Assembly (NCBI RefSeq): GCF_001514115.1
Contig: NZ_KQ948475.1
Span: 82,010-146,009, forward strand
Source: Streptomyces olivochromogenes
GTDB taxonomy: Bacteria; Actinomycetota; Actinomycetes; Streptomycetales; Streptomycetaceae
Direction: 5' to 3'
Length of the DNA: 64,000 nucleotides
Made by a program: the position numbers and the translations under genes. How positions within the stretch are numbered: position 1 is the stretch's first letter; each line of letters starts with the position of its first letter. The notes beneath the pieces were generated by a model, which was given only the letters and a program-made list of their open reading frames with translations, ran no database searches and was not told the DNA's origin. Positions 40,208 to 48,146 of the stretch are shown here, one piece after another.

Positions 40208-40770
40208 TGAATCTGGATCACGTCTTCGTCTGCGGGAACCCGGCCCTCGACTTCGCCGCCACACTCCGCGCTCGCCGCTCGCTGCGGTTCGAGATGTTCG
40301 CCTCGCCGGACCGCCTCGACGCCTGGTACCTGGAGTCCGGAGTCGTCGACTCCGTCTCCGCGAGCCAGGACTCCGACGTCGTGCGGGCGACGGCGGTGCG
40401 GGAGGCCGTCTACGCGCTGGTCACCGCCCGCCGGCTGGGCGACGCGTACGACGACGAGGCCCTGGCCGTGCTGAACGCCGCGGCCCGCAACGCCGCGGCG
40501 ACACCGCAGCTCACCCCGGCGGGCCGGTGGACGGCGGCGACCCCGGAGGAAGCGCTGTCGACCGTGGCGCGGCTCGCCGTCGAGCTGCTGGGCGGACCGG
40601 ATGTGCCGCTGCTCAAGGAGTGCGGCAACCCGGAGTGCACCCGGATCTACATCGACCGCTCGCGAGGCATGCGTCGGCAGTGGTGCGGCATGGAGTCCTG
40701 CGGCAACAGGATCAAGGCCGCGGCCTACCGTGCCCGCAAGAGGGAGACGCGGACGGTCGCGACCGCCTGA
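40207..40770 (+). CDS. ABATE-domain / CGNR zinc-finger transcriptional regulator
   Basis: A 187-residue protein. The N-terminal ABATE domain (stress-linked) opens NLDHVFVCGNPALDFAATLR. The C-terminal CGNR zinc finger has Cys 139, 144, 160 and 165 in KECGNPECTRIYID and WCGMESCGNRIKAAAYRARK. These proteins are presumed DNA-binding regulators of unknown ligand. The GTG has no clear ribosome-binding site and lies at the end of operator 2. It probably controls itself and the divergent microprotein operon. Confidence 0.88.
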   Translation: MNLDHVFVCGNPALDFAATLRARRSLRFEMFASPDRLDAWYLESGVVDSVSASQDSDVVRATAVREAVYALVTARRLGDAYDDEALAVLNAAARNAAATPQLTPAGRWTAATPEEALSTVARLAVELLGGPDVPLLKECGNPECTRIYIDRSRGMRRQWCGMESCGNRIKAAAYRARKRETRTVATA

Positions 40771-40795
40771 TCGACGGTCGGCGCCGCGCGCCGGC

Positions 40796-41389
40796 TCAGT
40801 CGCAGGCGGGTGACTCCTGCGGCGAGGATGCCTCCGCCGGCAGTTGGAACCACATGGTCTTGCCCGTGGCGGTACTGGTGCTGCCCCAGGCCTCGGCGAG
40901 CAGATCGAGCAGGTCGATGCCGCGCCCGCCTTCCGCGTCGGCGTCGACGACACGCCGTACGGGCCCGGTGGGGTCGGTGTCCTCGACCTCGCACCGCAGG
41001 CGGGAGTCGCGCACCTGCAGGTTGAGCCGCAGTGGGCCGCGCGTGTGGCACAGGGCGTTGGTGACCAGTTCGCTGACCAGGAGCTCGGCCGTGTCGGCCA
41101 GGTCCTGCAGACCCCAGTCGTCCAGTTGTGCGGTCACCAGGCGTCGGCCCCGGCGGACCGAGGTCAGCTCCCGCGACAGGGGCCAGGAGGCGTCCCAGTC
41201 GGTGGCACGGCCGCGAGGCGCGTCGAAGGGGCGTACGGGTGCCAGCGTGCGCGACCAGAGGGCCTGGTGCCGGGCGAACCACGAGGCGAGTGCGGCCTTG
41301 CGCCCCGACTCTTCCTGTCGGCGGCGGCAAAGCCGGGCAATGAGTCCCCTGCGCGGGGTCGCGGTGAGGCCGATGGCCTGGAAGGCCAT
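40796..41389 (-). CDS. HATPase anti-sigma-type ATP-binding regulator
   Basis: A 197-residue protein with a GHKL ATPase domain: LSRELTSVRRGRRLVTAQLD, TAELLVSELVTNALCHT (N box) and RRVVDADAEGGRGIDLLDLL (G1 box). The first ~60 residues are a basic extension. Such RsbW-like proteins in Streptomyces bind sigma factors or anti-anti-sigma proteins; no partner lies next to it. It converges closely with the ABATE regulator (~25 bp). Confidence 0.87.
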   Translation of the reverse strand: MAFQAIGLTATPRRGLIARLCRRRQEESGRKAALASWFARHQALWSRTLAPVRPFDAPRGRATDWDASWPLSRELTSVRRGRRLVTAQLDDWGLQDLADTAELLVSELVTNALCHTRGPLRLNLQVRDSRLRCEVEDTDPTGPVRRVVDADAEGGRGIDLLDLLAEAWGSTSTATGKTMWFQLPAEASSPQESPACD

Positions 41390-41486
41390 GGGGAATCAGT
41401 CCCTTCTGAAGCGTCGGCGGCCGTGGTTGCCGCGGCGGCGGAGCTGCGCCGGTGACCGGGCCTGGCATGCCGGGCCCCGCATTCGC

Positions 41487-41529
41487 GTAGCACTCGCTAC
41501 ATTTCAAATATACGCGTAGCGGGCGCTAC
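41487..41529. promoter_or_regulatory. Twin GTAGC-N4-GCTAC operators
   Basis: Two copies of GTAGC-N4-GCTAC, at 41487-41500 and 41516-41529, are each preceded by CGC. Centres are 29 bp apart, near three helical turns. They lie 65-107 bp before the TetR-family start and 98-140 bp from the HATPase start, a typical layout for autoregulation. Confidence 0.75.
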
Positions 41530-41593
41530 AGTAAATACCTTGGCGAAAAGCAATAAATCGGACACCGCACCTCCGACCGCACGGGGAGCCTCC

Positions 41594-42190
41594 ATGCCGC
41601 GCCCGCCCGACCCGGCCAAACGACGCGACCTGCTGGACCAGGTCCGCGAGTACATGATCCGCAATGGCCTGGCGGAGCTGTCCCTCCGCCCGCTGGCCCG
41701 GGCCCTGAGCACCAGCGACCGCATGCTCCTGTACTACTTCGGCACCAAGGAACGCATGGTCGCCGAGGCGCTCGCCCTGGACGAGCGGCGACCGCTCCTG
41801 CGTGCCCGGAGTCTGCTCGGCGCCGTCGACGCCCACAGGGACCCGGCATGGGTCCGCCGCTTCATGGAGGAGGTCTGGCAGCAGTTCGCCGACCCCGACC
41901 TGCGTGCCGCGCTCCCCCTCTATCTCGAGATCATGGTCACCGGTCTGCTCCGTCCCGACCGGTACGCGCCCGTCGTGCGCGACGCGCTCACCGAGTGGAA
42001 GGACCTGCTCGCCTCCGTCTTCCGCGGCATGGGCCTGCCCGAGGCGCGAGCCCGCACGGAGGCCGCCCTCCTGGTCGACGCGTGCTTCGGCCTGGTCGCC
42101 GGACCTGCGGTCGAGGGTGACTGGGACGAGGCCGAAGCGGCCTTCCGTCTCCTCCTCGACCGCCTCGAACCCGGCTGGCGAGCCACGTAG
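41594..42190 (+). CDS. TetR-family transcriptional regulator
   Basis: A 198-residue regulator. The HTH domain covers KRRDLLDQVREYMIRNGLAE to RPLARALSTSDRMLLYYFGT. The C-terminal part is a ligand-binding helical domain. ATG 41594 has GGGGAG six bases upstream, so the longer frame starting with TTG at 41540 was not used. Twin palindromes upstream probably form its operator. No transporter or enzyme is clearly under the same control. Confidence 0.92.
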   Translation: MPRPPDPAKRRDLLDQVREYMIRNGLAELSLRPLARALSTSDRMLLYYFGTKERMVAEALALDERRPLLRARSLLGAVDAHRDPAWVRRFMEEVWQQFADPDLRAALPLYLEIMVTGLLRPDRYAPVVRDALTEWKDLLASVFRGMGLPEARARTEAALLVDACFGLVAGPAVEGDWDEAEAAFRLLLDRLEPGWRAT

Positions 42191-42264
42191 CGAACGCCGC
42201 CCCGCTGCGCGCCCCGCTGGGGGAGGCGCTGTGGGCGACCCCGTGGGCGACGTCGCGCGAGGGG

Positions 42265-42282
42265 ACGTACGAACCGGTACGT
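42265..42282. promoter_or_regulatory. ACGTAC-N6-GTACGT inverted repeat
   Basis: A perfect 6-bp inverted repeat 43 bp before the start of the secreted AOC-barrel gene. It does not match the TetR operators nearby. It may be an operator or promoter-linked element; no binding protein is evident. Confidence 0.35.
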
Positions 42283-42325
42283 TGGGAACGAAGGGCACAT
42301 CTCCGCCCCCTGTGGGAGACCCACC

Positions 42326-42835
42326 ATGCGCAGGATCAGTCAGCGCTGCCTGAGCGCGGTCGCGGGCCTGGCCGCCGCCCTCGTCGTCGCCCCGCCGGCG
42401 TCGGCCGCGACATCAACCCCGCATGGCCGACAGGACACCCAACAGCGCACGCAGGTATTCCAGTTGGTCGCCAGACAGACCCAGTCCGAATCCCTCGACC
42501 TGGGCAAGAAGGGGCTCAGCCGGGGTGACGAACTCGTCATCGCCGAGGACCTGTACCGCGACGGTCGGAAGATCGGCGACCACAGCGTGGTCTGCGTCCA
42601 TGTCCACCTCGATCCGGACGAGCTCCAGTGCGTCGGCACCTTCGCTCTGCCGCAGGGGCAGATCACCTCGCAGGCGCTGCTCCACCTGCCGCCGGCCCCC
42701 TCGATCGACATCGCCGTCACCGGCGGTTCGGGTGTCTTCAGTTCGGCTCGGGGCTACGTCCACACCGTCCCTGCCGGGAAGACGGTTCGGAACCTCACCT
42801 TCCACATCACCCTTGACGCCTCATCAGGACACTGA
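42326..42835 (+). CDS. Secreted allene-oxide-cyclase-barrel-like protein
   Basis: A 169-residue exported protein with a signal peptide cut near SAAT (about residue 28). The mature domain has the dirigent/AOC-barrel pattern with SLDLGKKGLSRGDELVIAED, VCVHVHLDPDELQCVGTFAL, ALLHLPPAPSIDIAVTGGSG and FSSARGYVHT. Bacterial members have no known reaction. GGGAG precedes the ATG. A glyoxalase-like gene follows 25 bp later, so they may be co-transcribed. Confidence 0.72.
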   Translation: MRRISQRCLSAVAGLAAALVVAPPASAATSTPHGRQDTQQRTQVFQLVARQTQSESLDLGKKGLSRGDELVIAEDLYRDGRKIGDHSVVCVHVHLDPDELQCVGTFALPQGQITSQALLHLPPAPSIDIAVTGGSGVFSSARGYVHTVPAGKTVRNLTFHITLDASSGH

Positions 42836-42860
42836 GCACGTCGAGAAGAAGGACATCCGC

Positions 42861-43334
42861 ATGGACCTGAAACTCGAAGTCATCGTGTTGCCCGTCTCCG
42901 ACGTCGACCGGGCCAGGAGTTTCTACGAGGCGGCGGGATTCAGGATGGACGCCGACCACGCCGCCCATGACGACTACCGGGTGGTGCAGTTCACGCCGCC
43001 CGGCTCCGAATGCGCCGTCATCTTCGGCAAGGGGGTCACCTCCGCCGAGCCCGGCTCGGTCCGGGGCCTGTACCTCGTCGTTACGGACATCGAGAAGGCC
43101 CACGCGGAGCTCAGCGGCCGAGGTGTCGAGATGAGCGAGGTGTTCCACGACGCCGGAGGGATCTTCCAGCACGGCCACGGCGCCCAGGGGGTCACCCACC
43201 AGGGCGGGGAGGCGGAACGGGTGCCCGGCCCGCACCCCGACCGTGCCGACTACGGCTCCTACGCCACCTTCAGCGACCCGGACGGCAACGGCTGGGTGCT
43301 CCAGGAGGTGAGGAAGCGGGCCCCCGGCCGCTGA
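42861..43334 (+). CDS. VOC-superfamily (glyoxalase-like) protein
   Basis: A 157-residue protein with two beta-alpha-beta-beta-beta modules: LEVIVLPVSDVDRARSFYEA and GLYLVVTDIEKAHAELSGRG, ending FSDPDGNGWVLQEV. These proteins bind a metal between modules and act in isomerisation, dioxygenation or antibiotic binding. Metal ligands are not certain here; the second module has Glu in LQEV. AAGGA lies before the ATG. Confidence 0.88.
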   Translation: MDLKLEVIVLPVSDVDRARSFYEAAGFRMDADHAAHDDYRVVQFTPPGSECAVIFGKGVTSAEPGSVRGLYLVVTDIEKAHAELSGRGVEMSEVFHDAGGIFQHGHGAQGVTHQGGEAERVPGPHPDRADYGSYATFSDPDGNGWVLQEVRKRAPGR

Positions 43335-43438
43335 CACCACGTGCCCGCGAGCGTAGAACCAGGCCGGTATCCGGAGGCAGGGATGACAGACAGCAACCAT
43401 GGCCATGGCATGACCGTTCTCGACGACGGCCCCTCCTC

Positions 43439-44200
43439 ATGACCGCCGCACCCGGCGTTCCCGGCACCCACCGCCGCTCCGGCCTCGCCGACCGGACGGT
43501 CGTGGTCATCGGCGCCAGCGCGGGAATCGGACTCGAGGCCGCCCGCCAGGTACGTGCGGACGGCGGCCGGTTGGTCCTGGTCGGGCGCAATCCCGAACGG
43601 CTGCGGCAGGCCGCGCTGGAGCTGGAACCCGTCGGCACGGCCGCGTTCGACGCCACCGACACCGACCGCCTCCAGCGGTTCTTCCAGGATCTGTCCGGAC
43701 CGGTCGACCATGTACTGGTCACAGCCGGCGGCCCCTACTACATGCCGTTGGAGAGCATGGACCTCGCCGAAGCCCGCCGTGCCTTCGACGAGCGCATCGC
43801 CCTGGCCCTCGGGGTCGCCCTCTACGGCCGTGACAAGATCCGCGCCGGTGGCACCCTGTTGTTCATCGGCGGCACCGGCGGCCGACGCCCCGGTGTCGGC
43901 ATGGCCGTCGCGTCGGCCGCCACCGCGGCTCTGCCCGCCCTCGTCGCCAACCTGGCGCTCGAAATGGCGCCGGTCCGGGTGAATCTCATCGCCGCCGGAT
44001 TCGTCGACACACCCCTGTCGGCCTCGTTGTTGGGGGACCAGCTCGATGCCCGGCGCGAGGAACTGCGGACCACGCTTCCCATCCGACGGGTGGTCGAGCC
44101 GGCCGACGTCGCCGCTCTCGCCGTACACATCATGTGCAACGACGCGCTCACCGGCGCGACGTACGACATCGACGGCGGCCAGCAACTCCTCCCGCACTGA
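43439..44200 (+). CDS. Short-chain dehydrogenase-like protein lacking Tyr-Lys
   Basis: A 253-residue SDR fold with NAD(P) motif VIGASAGIGLEAARQV, LVLVGRNPERL, VTAGGPYYMPLE and the C-terminal signature LTGATYDIDGGQQL. In the place of the usual YxxxK there is GMAVASAATAALPALVANL, so the catalytic Tyr and Lys appear to be absent. It may bind NAD(P) without normal catalysis, or use other residues. It lies ~100 bp after the glyoxalase-like gene. Confidence 0.82.
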   Translation: MTAAPGVPGTHRRSGLADRTVVVIGASAGIGLEAARQVRADGGRLVLVGRNPERLRQAALELEPVGTAAFDATDTDRLQRFFQDLSGPVDHVLVTAGGPYYMPLESMDLAEARRAFDERIALALGVALYGRDKIRAGGTLLFIGGTGGRRPGVGMAVASAATAALPALVANLALEMAPVRVNLIAAGFVDTPLSASLLGDQLDARREELRTTLPIRRVVEPADVAALAVHIMCNDALTGATYDIDGGQQLLPH

Positions 44201-44224
44201 CAACCGCCTGGGGCCAGTTGCCGT

Positions 44225-44605
44225 TCAGGCACGGCCCTTCGCTGCGTCGTAGTCCTTCCGCGCCTTCTCCACCCGGTCCATCCGGTCGTTGGTCCACAGC
44301 GCCAGCGCGCGGATCTGTACGGCCGCCTCGTGGCCCAGCTCCGTCAGGGAGTACTCGACGTGGGGCGGGATCACCGGCTTGACGTCGCGGTTCACCAGAC
44401 CGTCCCGCTCCAGCCTCTGGAGGGTCTGGGCCAGCATCTTCTCGGTCACCGGGCCGACGGAGTCGGTGGAGTCGATCGCCCGGCGCAGTTCGGCGAAGCG
44501 ATGCGAACGCTCCAGGAGCCGGATCAGGACGAGGACGCCCCACCGGCTGGTGACGTGCTCCATGGTCAGGCGCTGGGGGCACAGCTGCCCGGTACTCACG
44601 GCCAT
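44225..44605 (-). CDS. HxlR-family redox-type regulator
   Basis: A 126-residue winged-helix regulator (RWGVLVLIRLLERSHRFAEL, VTEKMLAQTLQRLERDGLV, VEYSLTELGHEAA). A single Cys at residue 9 (GQLCPQR) matches the conserved N-terminal Cys of the quinone/diamide sensors YodB and QorR. It is divergent from an NmrA-type oxidoreductase, the same pairing as in QorR/Qor2, so it probably represses that gene until the Cys is modified. Confidence 0.9.
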   Translation of the reverse strand: MAVSTGQLCPQRLTMEHVTSRWGVLVLIRLLERSHRFAELRRAIDSTDSVGPVTEKMLAQTLQRLERDGLVNRDVKPVIPPHVEYSLTELGHEAAVQIRALALWTNDRMDRVEKARKDYDAAKGRA

Positions 44606-44607
44606 GC

Positions 44608-44633
44608 AAGTACCGTACTTGAAAGTACGTACT
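44608..44633. promoter_or_regulatory. Overlapping AAGTAC palindromes, HxlR operator
   Basis: Three overlapping palindromes are built from AAGTAC/GTACTT: AAGTAC-C-GTACTT (44608-44620), GTACTT-GA-AAGTAC (44615-44628) and AAGTACGTACT (44623-44633). They adjoin the HxlR start and fall in the divergent promoter region, the expected operator position. Confidence 0.7.
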
Positions 44634-44734
44634 CACGCAGAGTGACCAAAACTCCTAGGGTCTTGGGCAGAGCCTTTCTCGCTCTTCACGGCCTTCAGCG
44701 CCCTTTCGCGCCCTCACAAGGAGTTGTCCTCACC

Positions 44735-45592
44735 ATGAGCTTTGTCGTCACCGGAGCCTCCGGGCATCTCGGCCGTCTGGTCGTCGAGGGACTGTTGGAG
44801 AAGGTCCCGGCCGACCAGGTCACCGCGCTCGTACGGAGCGAGGAGAAGGGCGCCGCCTTCGCGGCCCGCGGCGTGCGGACCGCGATCGCCGACTACAACG
44901 CCCCCGAGACCTTCGACGGCCTCTTCGCGGCGGGCGACAAGGTGCTGCTGATCTCCAGCAGTGAGATGACCAGGGACCGCGTGGCCCAGCACAAGGTCGT
45001 CGTGGACGCCGCCCGGGCCGCCGGGGTCGCCCTCGTCGCCTACACCAGCGCCGCCGGCACCCACGGGGCCCCGCTCACCGAGGCCCACCGGGGGACGGAG
45101 AAGGTGCTTGTGGACTCCGGCCTGCCGTACGTCCTGCTGCGGAACAACTGGTACAGCGAGATCTTCGTCGACCGGCTGGAGACGGTGGTCGAGCACGGCG
45201 TCCTGGTCCGGGCCGCGGGCGAGGGCCGTATCGCCTCCGCGACCCGCGCCGACTACGCGGCCGGCGCCGTGGCGGTGCTCACCGGCGAAGGCCACGAGAA
45301 CACGACGTACGAGCTGGGCGGGGACCGCGCCTGGAGCTTCGCGGAGTTCGCCGCCGAGCTGGGCCGGCGGACAGGCAAGGAGATCGTCTACCAGCCGGTC
45401 ACCGTCGAGGCGTACGTCGACCTCCTGGCCGGCGCGGGGATGCCCGAGCTGTACGCCGGGATCATGGCGGACGCCGACGCGTCCTTCTCCAAGGGAGAAC
45501 TGGCCTTCACGAGCGGAGAGTTGTCCCGCCTGATCGGCCGCCCCACCACGCCGATCGGCGACACCGTCGCGGCCGCGCTGAAGCGACCGTGA
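44735..45592 (+). CDS. NmrA-type NAD(P)H-quinone oxidoreductase-like protein
   Basis: A 285-residue atypical SDR of the NmrA/QorB group: VVTGASGHLGRLVVEGLLEK, LLISSSEMTRDRVAQHKVVV and LVAYTSAAGTHG, then LLRNNWYSEIF. The usual catalytic Tyr-Lys is missing, as in NmrA-like proteins that bind NADP and reduce quinones. AAGGAG precedes the ATG. It is divergent from an HxlR regulator whose Cys suggests quinone or electrophile sensing. Confidence 0.87.
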   Translation: MSFVVTGASGHLGRLVVEGLLEKVPADQVTALVRSEEKGAAFAARGVRTAIADYNAPETFDGLFAAGDKVLLISSSEMTRDRVAQHKVVVDAARAAGVALVAYTSAAGTHGAPLTEAHRGTEKVLVDSGLPYVLLRNNWYSEIFVDRLETVVEHGVLVRAAGEGRIASATRADYAAGAVAVLTGEGHENTTYELGGDRAWSFAEFAAELGRRTGKEIVYQPVTVEAYVDLLAGAGMPELYAGIMADADASFSKGELAFTSGELSRLIGRPTTPIGDTVAAALKRP

Positions 45593-45678
45593 CCGCGACC
45601 GTGACCGTACGGATCACGACCCCCTTCACGGCCGCCTCCACCGTCGCCGAGGTGACCGACGGCCTCGACCCCTCCTGA
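45589..45678 (+). pseudogene. Fragment of an SDR N-terminus
   Basis: A 29-codon reading frame beginning with GTG overlaps the stop of the NmrA-type gene (GTGA). It contains ITTPFTAASTVAEVTDGLD, which resembles the N-terminal lead-in of another SDR family (TPFG..STA.EV..G.DLSG, followed by the NAD motif). It stops before the NAD-binding motif. The simplest reading is a relic of a lost SDR gene; a tiny coupled peptide is less likely. The rest of the 45679-45816 gap shows no gene. Confidence 0.5.
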
Positions 45679-45816
45679 CCCGCAGTCAATTGTCGGGGTG
45701 TGGTCAGGGTTCGCTCAGGGGCGTTCCCTGATGAGTCGGGGTGTCGGGGCGGATGAGACTCGTGGCAGGGCCGTTCGACCGCCGGTCCGACCGCCACCAC
45801 TCTGGAGAGCCTCGCT

Positions 45817-47073
45817 GTGAACTCCTCTGCCACCCGTACCCGTTGGTCCACCGTGGCCGCGTCCGGCGCCGCGCTGGTCGCCCTGGCCGCGGGGACGGCC
45901 GCTCCCGCCTCCGCCGTCACCCCGGCACCAGCACCCGCCACCGCCGCCGCGACCGGCGCGCCGCTGCCCGGGCTCGACCCGGCAAAGCTCCAGGCGGCCA
46001 TCGGCGGCCTGCCGAACGCGGATGTCACCGGCGCGCTGCTACGGATCACCGGCAGTGCGGGCCACTGGTCGGGCACCTCGGGCGTGGGCGACCTGGAGAC
46101 CAGTCAGGGCGTCCCGCCCGACGCGCACATCCGGATCGGCAGCATCTCCAAGGTCTTCACCGCCACCATCGTCCTCCAGCTCGCCGCCGAGCACCGGATC
46201 GACCTGGACAAGCCCGTCCAGCAGTACCTTCCGGGTGTCCTGCCCGCCGACCTGCCGCCCGTCGAGGTCGGTCAGCTGCTCAACCACACCAGCGGCCTGC
46301 CGCGCGGTGCCGCGAGCCCGGACTTCGGGGACGGCAGCCCCGAGTGGTTCGCCGCCAACCGCCTCAGGAGTTTCACCCCGAAGCAGGTGGTCGACCTGAT
46401 GGCAGGCCAGCCCATGCAGTTCGCGCCGGGCACCGCGCAGCAGTACAGCGGGATGAACTACTACGTCGCCGGCCTGCTCGTCGAGAAGATCACCGGGCAC
46501 ACCTTCGCCCACGAGGTGCGATCCCGGATCACCCGGCCCCTCGGACTGCACGACACCTACGTCCCCGACGCCGACGACCCGCGCCTGCCCGGCCCGCACT
46601 CCCACGGCTACCTGACGGTCACGTCCTCGGACGGCACCACGCACCCGGTGGACGTCACCGAACAGAGCCCCTGGCCCTGGGCCGAGGGCGGCATGATCTC
46701 CACTCCCGCCGACCTCGACCGTTTCATGACCGCTCTCTTCCGTGGCCGTTTCCTCCCGCCGGTCCAGCAGGCCGAGCTCTTCAACGTCCCCGACGTCCCC
46801 AGCTTCCACAGCAGCCAGTGCCGCACGGAGGCCGACGCCGGCCGTGCCTGTATGTCCATGGGCATCATGAGGGTGAAGGCCTCCAACGGTGTCGTGGTCT
46901 GGGGCAAGACCGGTTCCCGCCCCGGCTGGACCAGCGGCGCGTTCGCCACCCGCGACCTCTCCCGCAAGGTCGTCTACTCCGTCAACCCGACCAACCTCAA
47001 CGGCACCGAGATGCGCTACGTCCAGCAGATCGCCGCCGCCTCCTTCGGCACCGTGGTCCCGGCCGCGAACTGA
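45817..47073 (+). CDS. Secreted serine hydrolase (D-Ala-D-Ala carboxypeptidase / class C beta-lactamase fold)
   Basis: A 418-residue exported enzyme. The signal peptide ends near ASAV (residue ~33). Active-site motifs are SISK (Ser 109, Lys 112), YSGMNYY in the Tyr-x-Asn position, and WGKTGS near the C-terminus as the KTG-type motif. This matches the Streptomyces R61 DD-peptidase group rather than true beta-lactamases. It probably trims peptidoglycan stem peptides. The start is a GTG. Confidence 0.9.
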   Translation: MNSSATRTRWSTVAASGAALVALAAGTAAPASAVTPAPAPATAAATGAPLPGLDPAKLQAAIGGLPNADVTGALLRITGSAGHWSGTSGVGDLETSQGVPPDAHIRIGSISKVFTATIVLQLAAEHRIDLDKPVQQYLPGVLPADLPPVEVGQLLNHTSGLPRGAASPDFGDGSPEWFAANRLRSFTPKQVVDLMAGQPMQFAPGTAQQYSGMNYYVAGLLVEKITGHTFAHEVRSRITRPLGLHDTYVPDADDPRLPGPHSHGYLTVTSSDGTTHPVDVTEQSPWPWAEGGMISTPADLDRFMTALFRGRFLPPVQQAELFNVPDVPSFHSSQCRTEADAGRACMSMGIMRVKASNGVVVWGKTGSRPGWTSGAFATRDLSRKVVYSVNPTNLNGTEMRYVQQIAAASFGTVVPAAN

Positions 47074-47206
47074 CCGCCTCGCTCCGTTTTCGCTGGTCGC
47101 AGCAGTGACCGCGCGGTGCGCGCCGGCAGGATGAGGTGCCGGTAACAGGGGTACCGTGAACTCGTGACCTACGGCGCAAAAGCGAAAAACCCTGAAATGT
47201 GATGCC

Positions 47207-48076
47207 ATGCCTCGCCGCCGCACCGATTCGTCCAGTGGGACCGCAGAGCTGCTGAACACGCTCGGTGATCTCACCGGCCGGATACTGGACCGGATCAAGG
47301 TCCAGCAGGCCCGCGTGGAACTCGCTGCCGCGCTGCAGCGCCAGGTCCTCGCCGCCGAGTTGCCGGTCCTGCCATACCTGCACGTGGCGGGACGGTACGC
47401 ACCTGCACGCGACGGGCTGGACATAGGAGGCGACTGGTACGACGGCTTCCTCATGCCGGACGGCTCGGTGGGATTCGTGATCGGAGACGTACAGGGCCAC
47501 GATGTCGAGGCCGCGGCTCTCATGGGGCAGGTGCGCACCTGTCTGCGCGCCGTCGCCACCGCCACCACGGACCCGGCGGAGGTGCTCCGGCGCACCAACG
47601 ACCTGCTCGTCGCCATGGACTGCGGGCTGTTCGTGACCTGCTCGTTCCTGCGCTTCGACCCGGTCACGAGCGAGCTCGTCGACGCCCGCGCCGGGCACGT
47701 CCCCGCCGTCTGGGCCATGGCGGACGGCTGCTGCGACATCGTCCTGAACGACGGCGGTCTGCCGCTGGGCATCCGGGCCGGCGAGGACTACCCGTCGACC
47801 CGCCGGCCGCTCACCGGCGTGGGCGCCTTCGTGCTGCTCACCGACGGCGTGGTGGAAGGCCCCAGCTATCCGATCGAGGAAGGCCTCGAGCAGGTGGCCG
47901 GCCTGGTCGCCGGCGCCCGTCGCACCGACCCCGACGAGCTGGCCGCGCAGGTGATCAAGGTGGCTGATCTCACCGGCCACAGCGACGACGCCGCGGTCCT
48001 CGTCCTTCGTTACGGAGGGCTCCGGGACGAGCGGTGTCCGGGAGGGTCCCAGGAACAGCGGCGGGGCGAAAGATGA
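47207..48076 (+). CDS. SpoIIE-type PP2C protein phosphatase
   Basis: A 289-residue protein: a short helical lead (LLNTLGDLTGRILDRIKVQQ), then a PP2C/SpoIIE domain with the metal-binding Asp in DIGGDWYDGF, FVIGDVQGHDVEAAALMG, LRFDPVTSELVDARAGHVP, VLLTDGVVEGP and GHSDDAAVLVLR. Such phosphatases act on phosphorylated anti-anti-sigma proteins. It has no sensor domain of its own; a MASE1 membrane protein is encoded 70 bp downstream in the same direction and may provide one. Confidence 0.92.
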   Translation: MPRRRTDSSSGTAELLNTLGDLTGRILDRIKVQQARVELAAALQRQVLAAELPVLPYLHVAGRYAPARDGLDIGGDWYDGFLMPDGSVGFVIGDVQGHDVEAAALMGQVRTCLRAVATATTDPAEVLRRTNDLLVAMDCGLFVTCSFLRFDPVTSELVDARAGHVPAVWAMADGCCDIVLNDGGLPLGIRAGEDYPSTRRPLTGVGAFVLLTDGVVEGPSYPIEEGLEQVAGLVAGARRTDPDELAAQVIKVADLTGHSDDAAVLVLRYGGLRDERCPGGSQEQRRGER

Positions 48077-48146
48077 GCGGCATGCGTGGCAGGTACGACC
48101 CCGGTGCGGCACGCTTCGCCCGGTGTGATCGCTGTGGTGGGCGATT

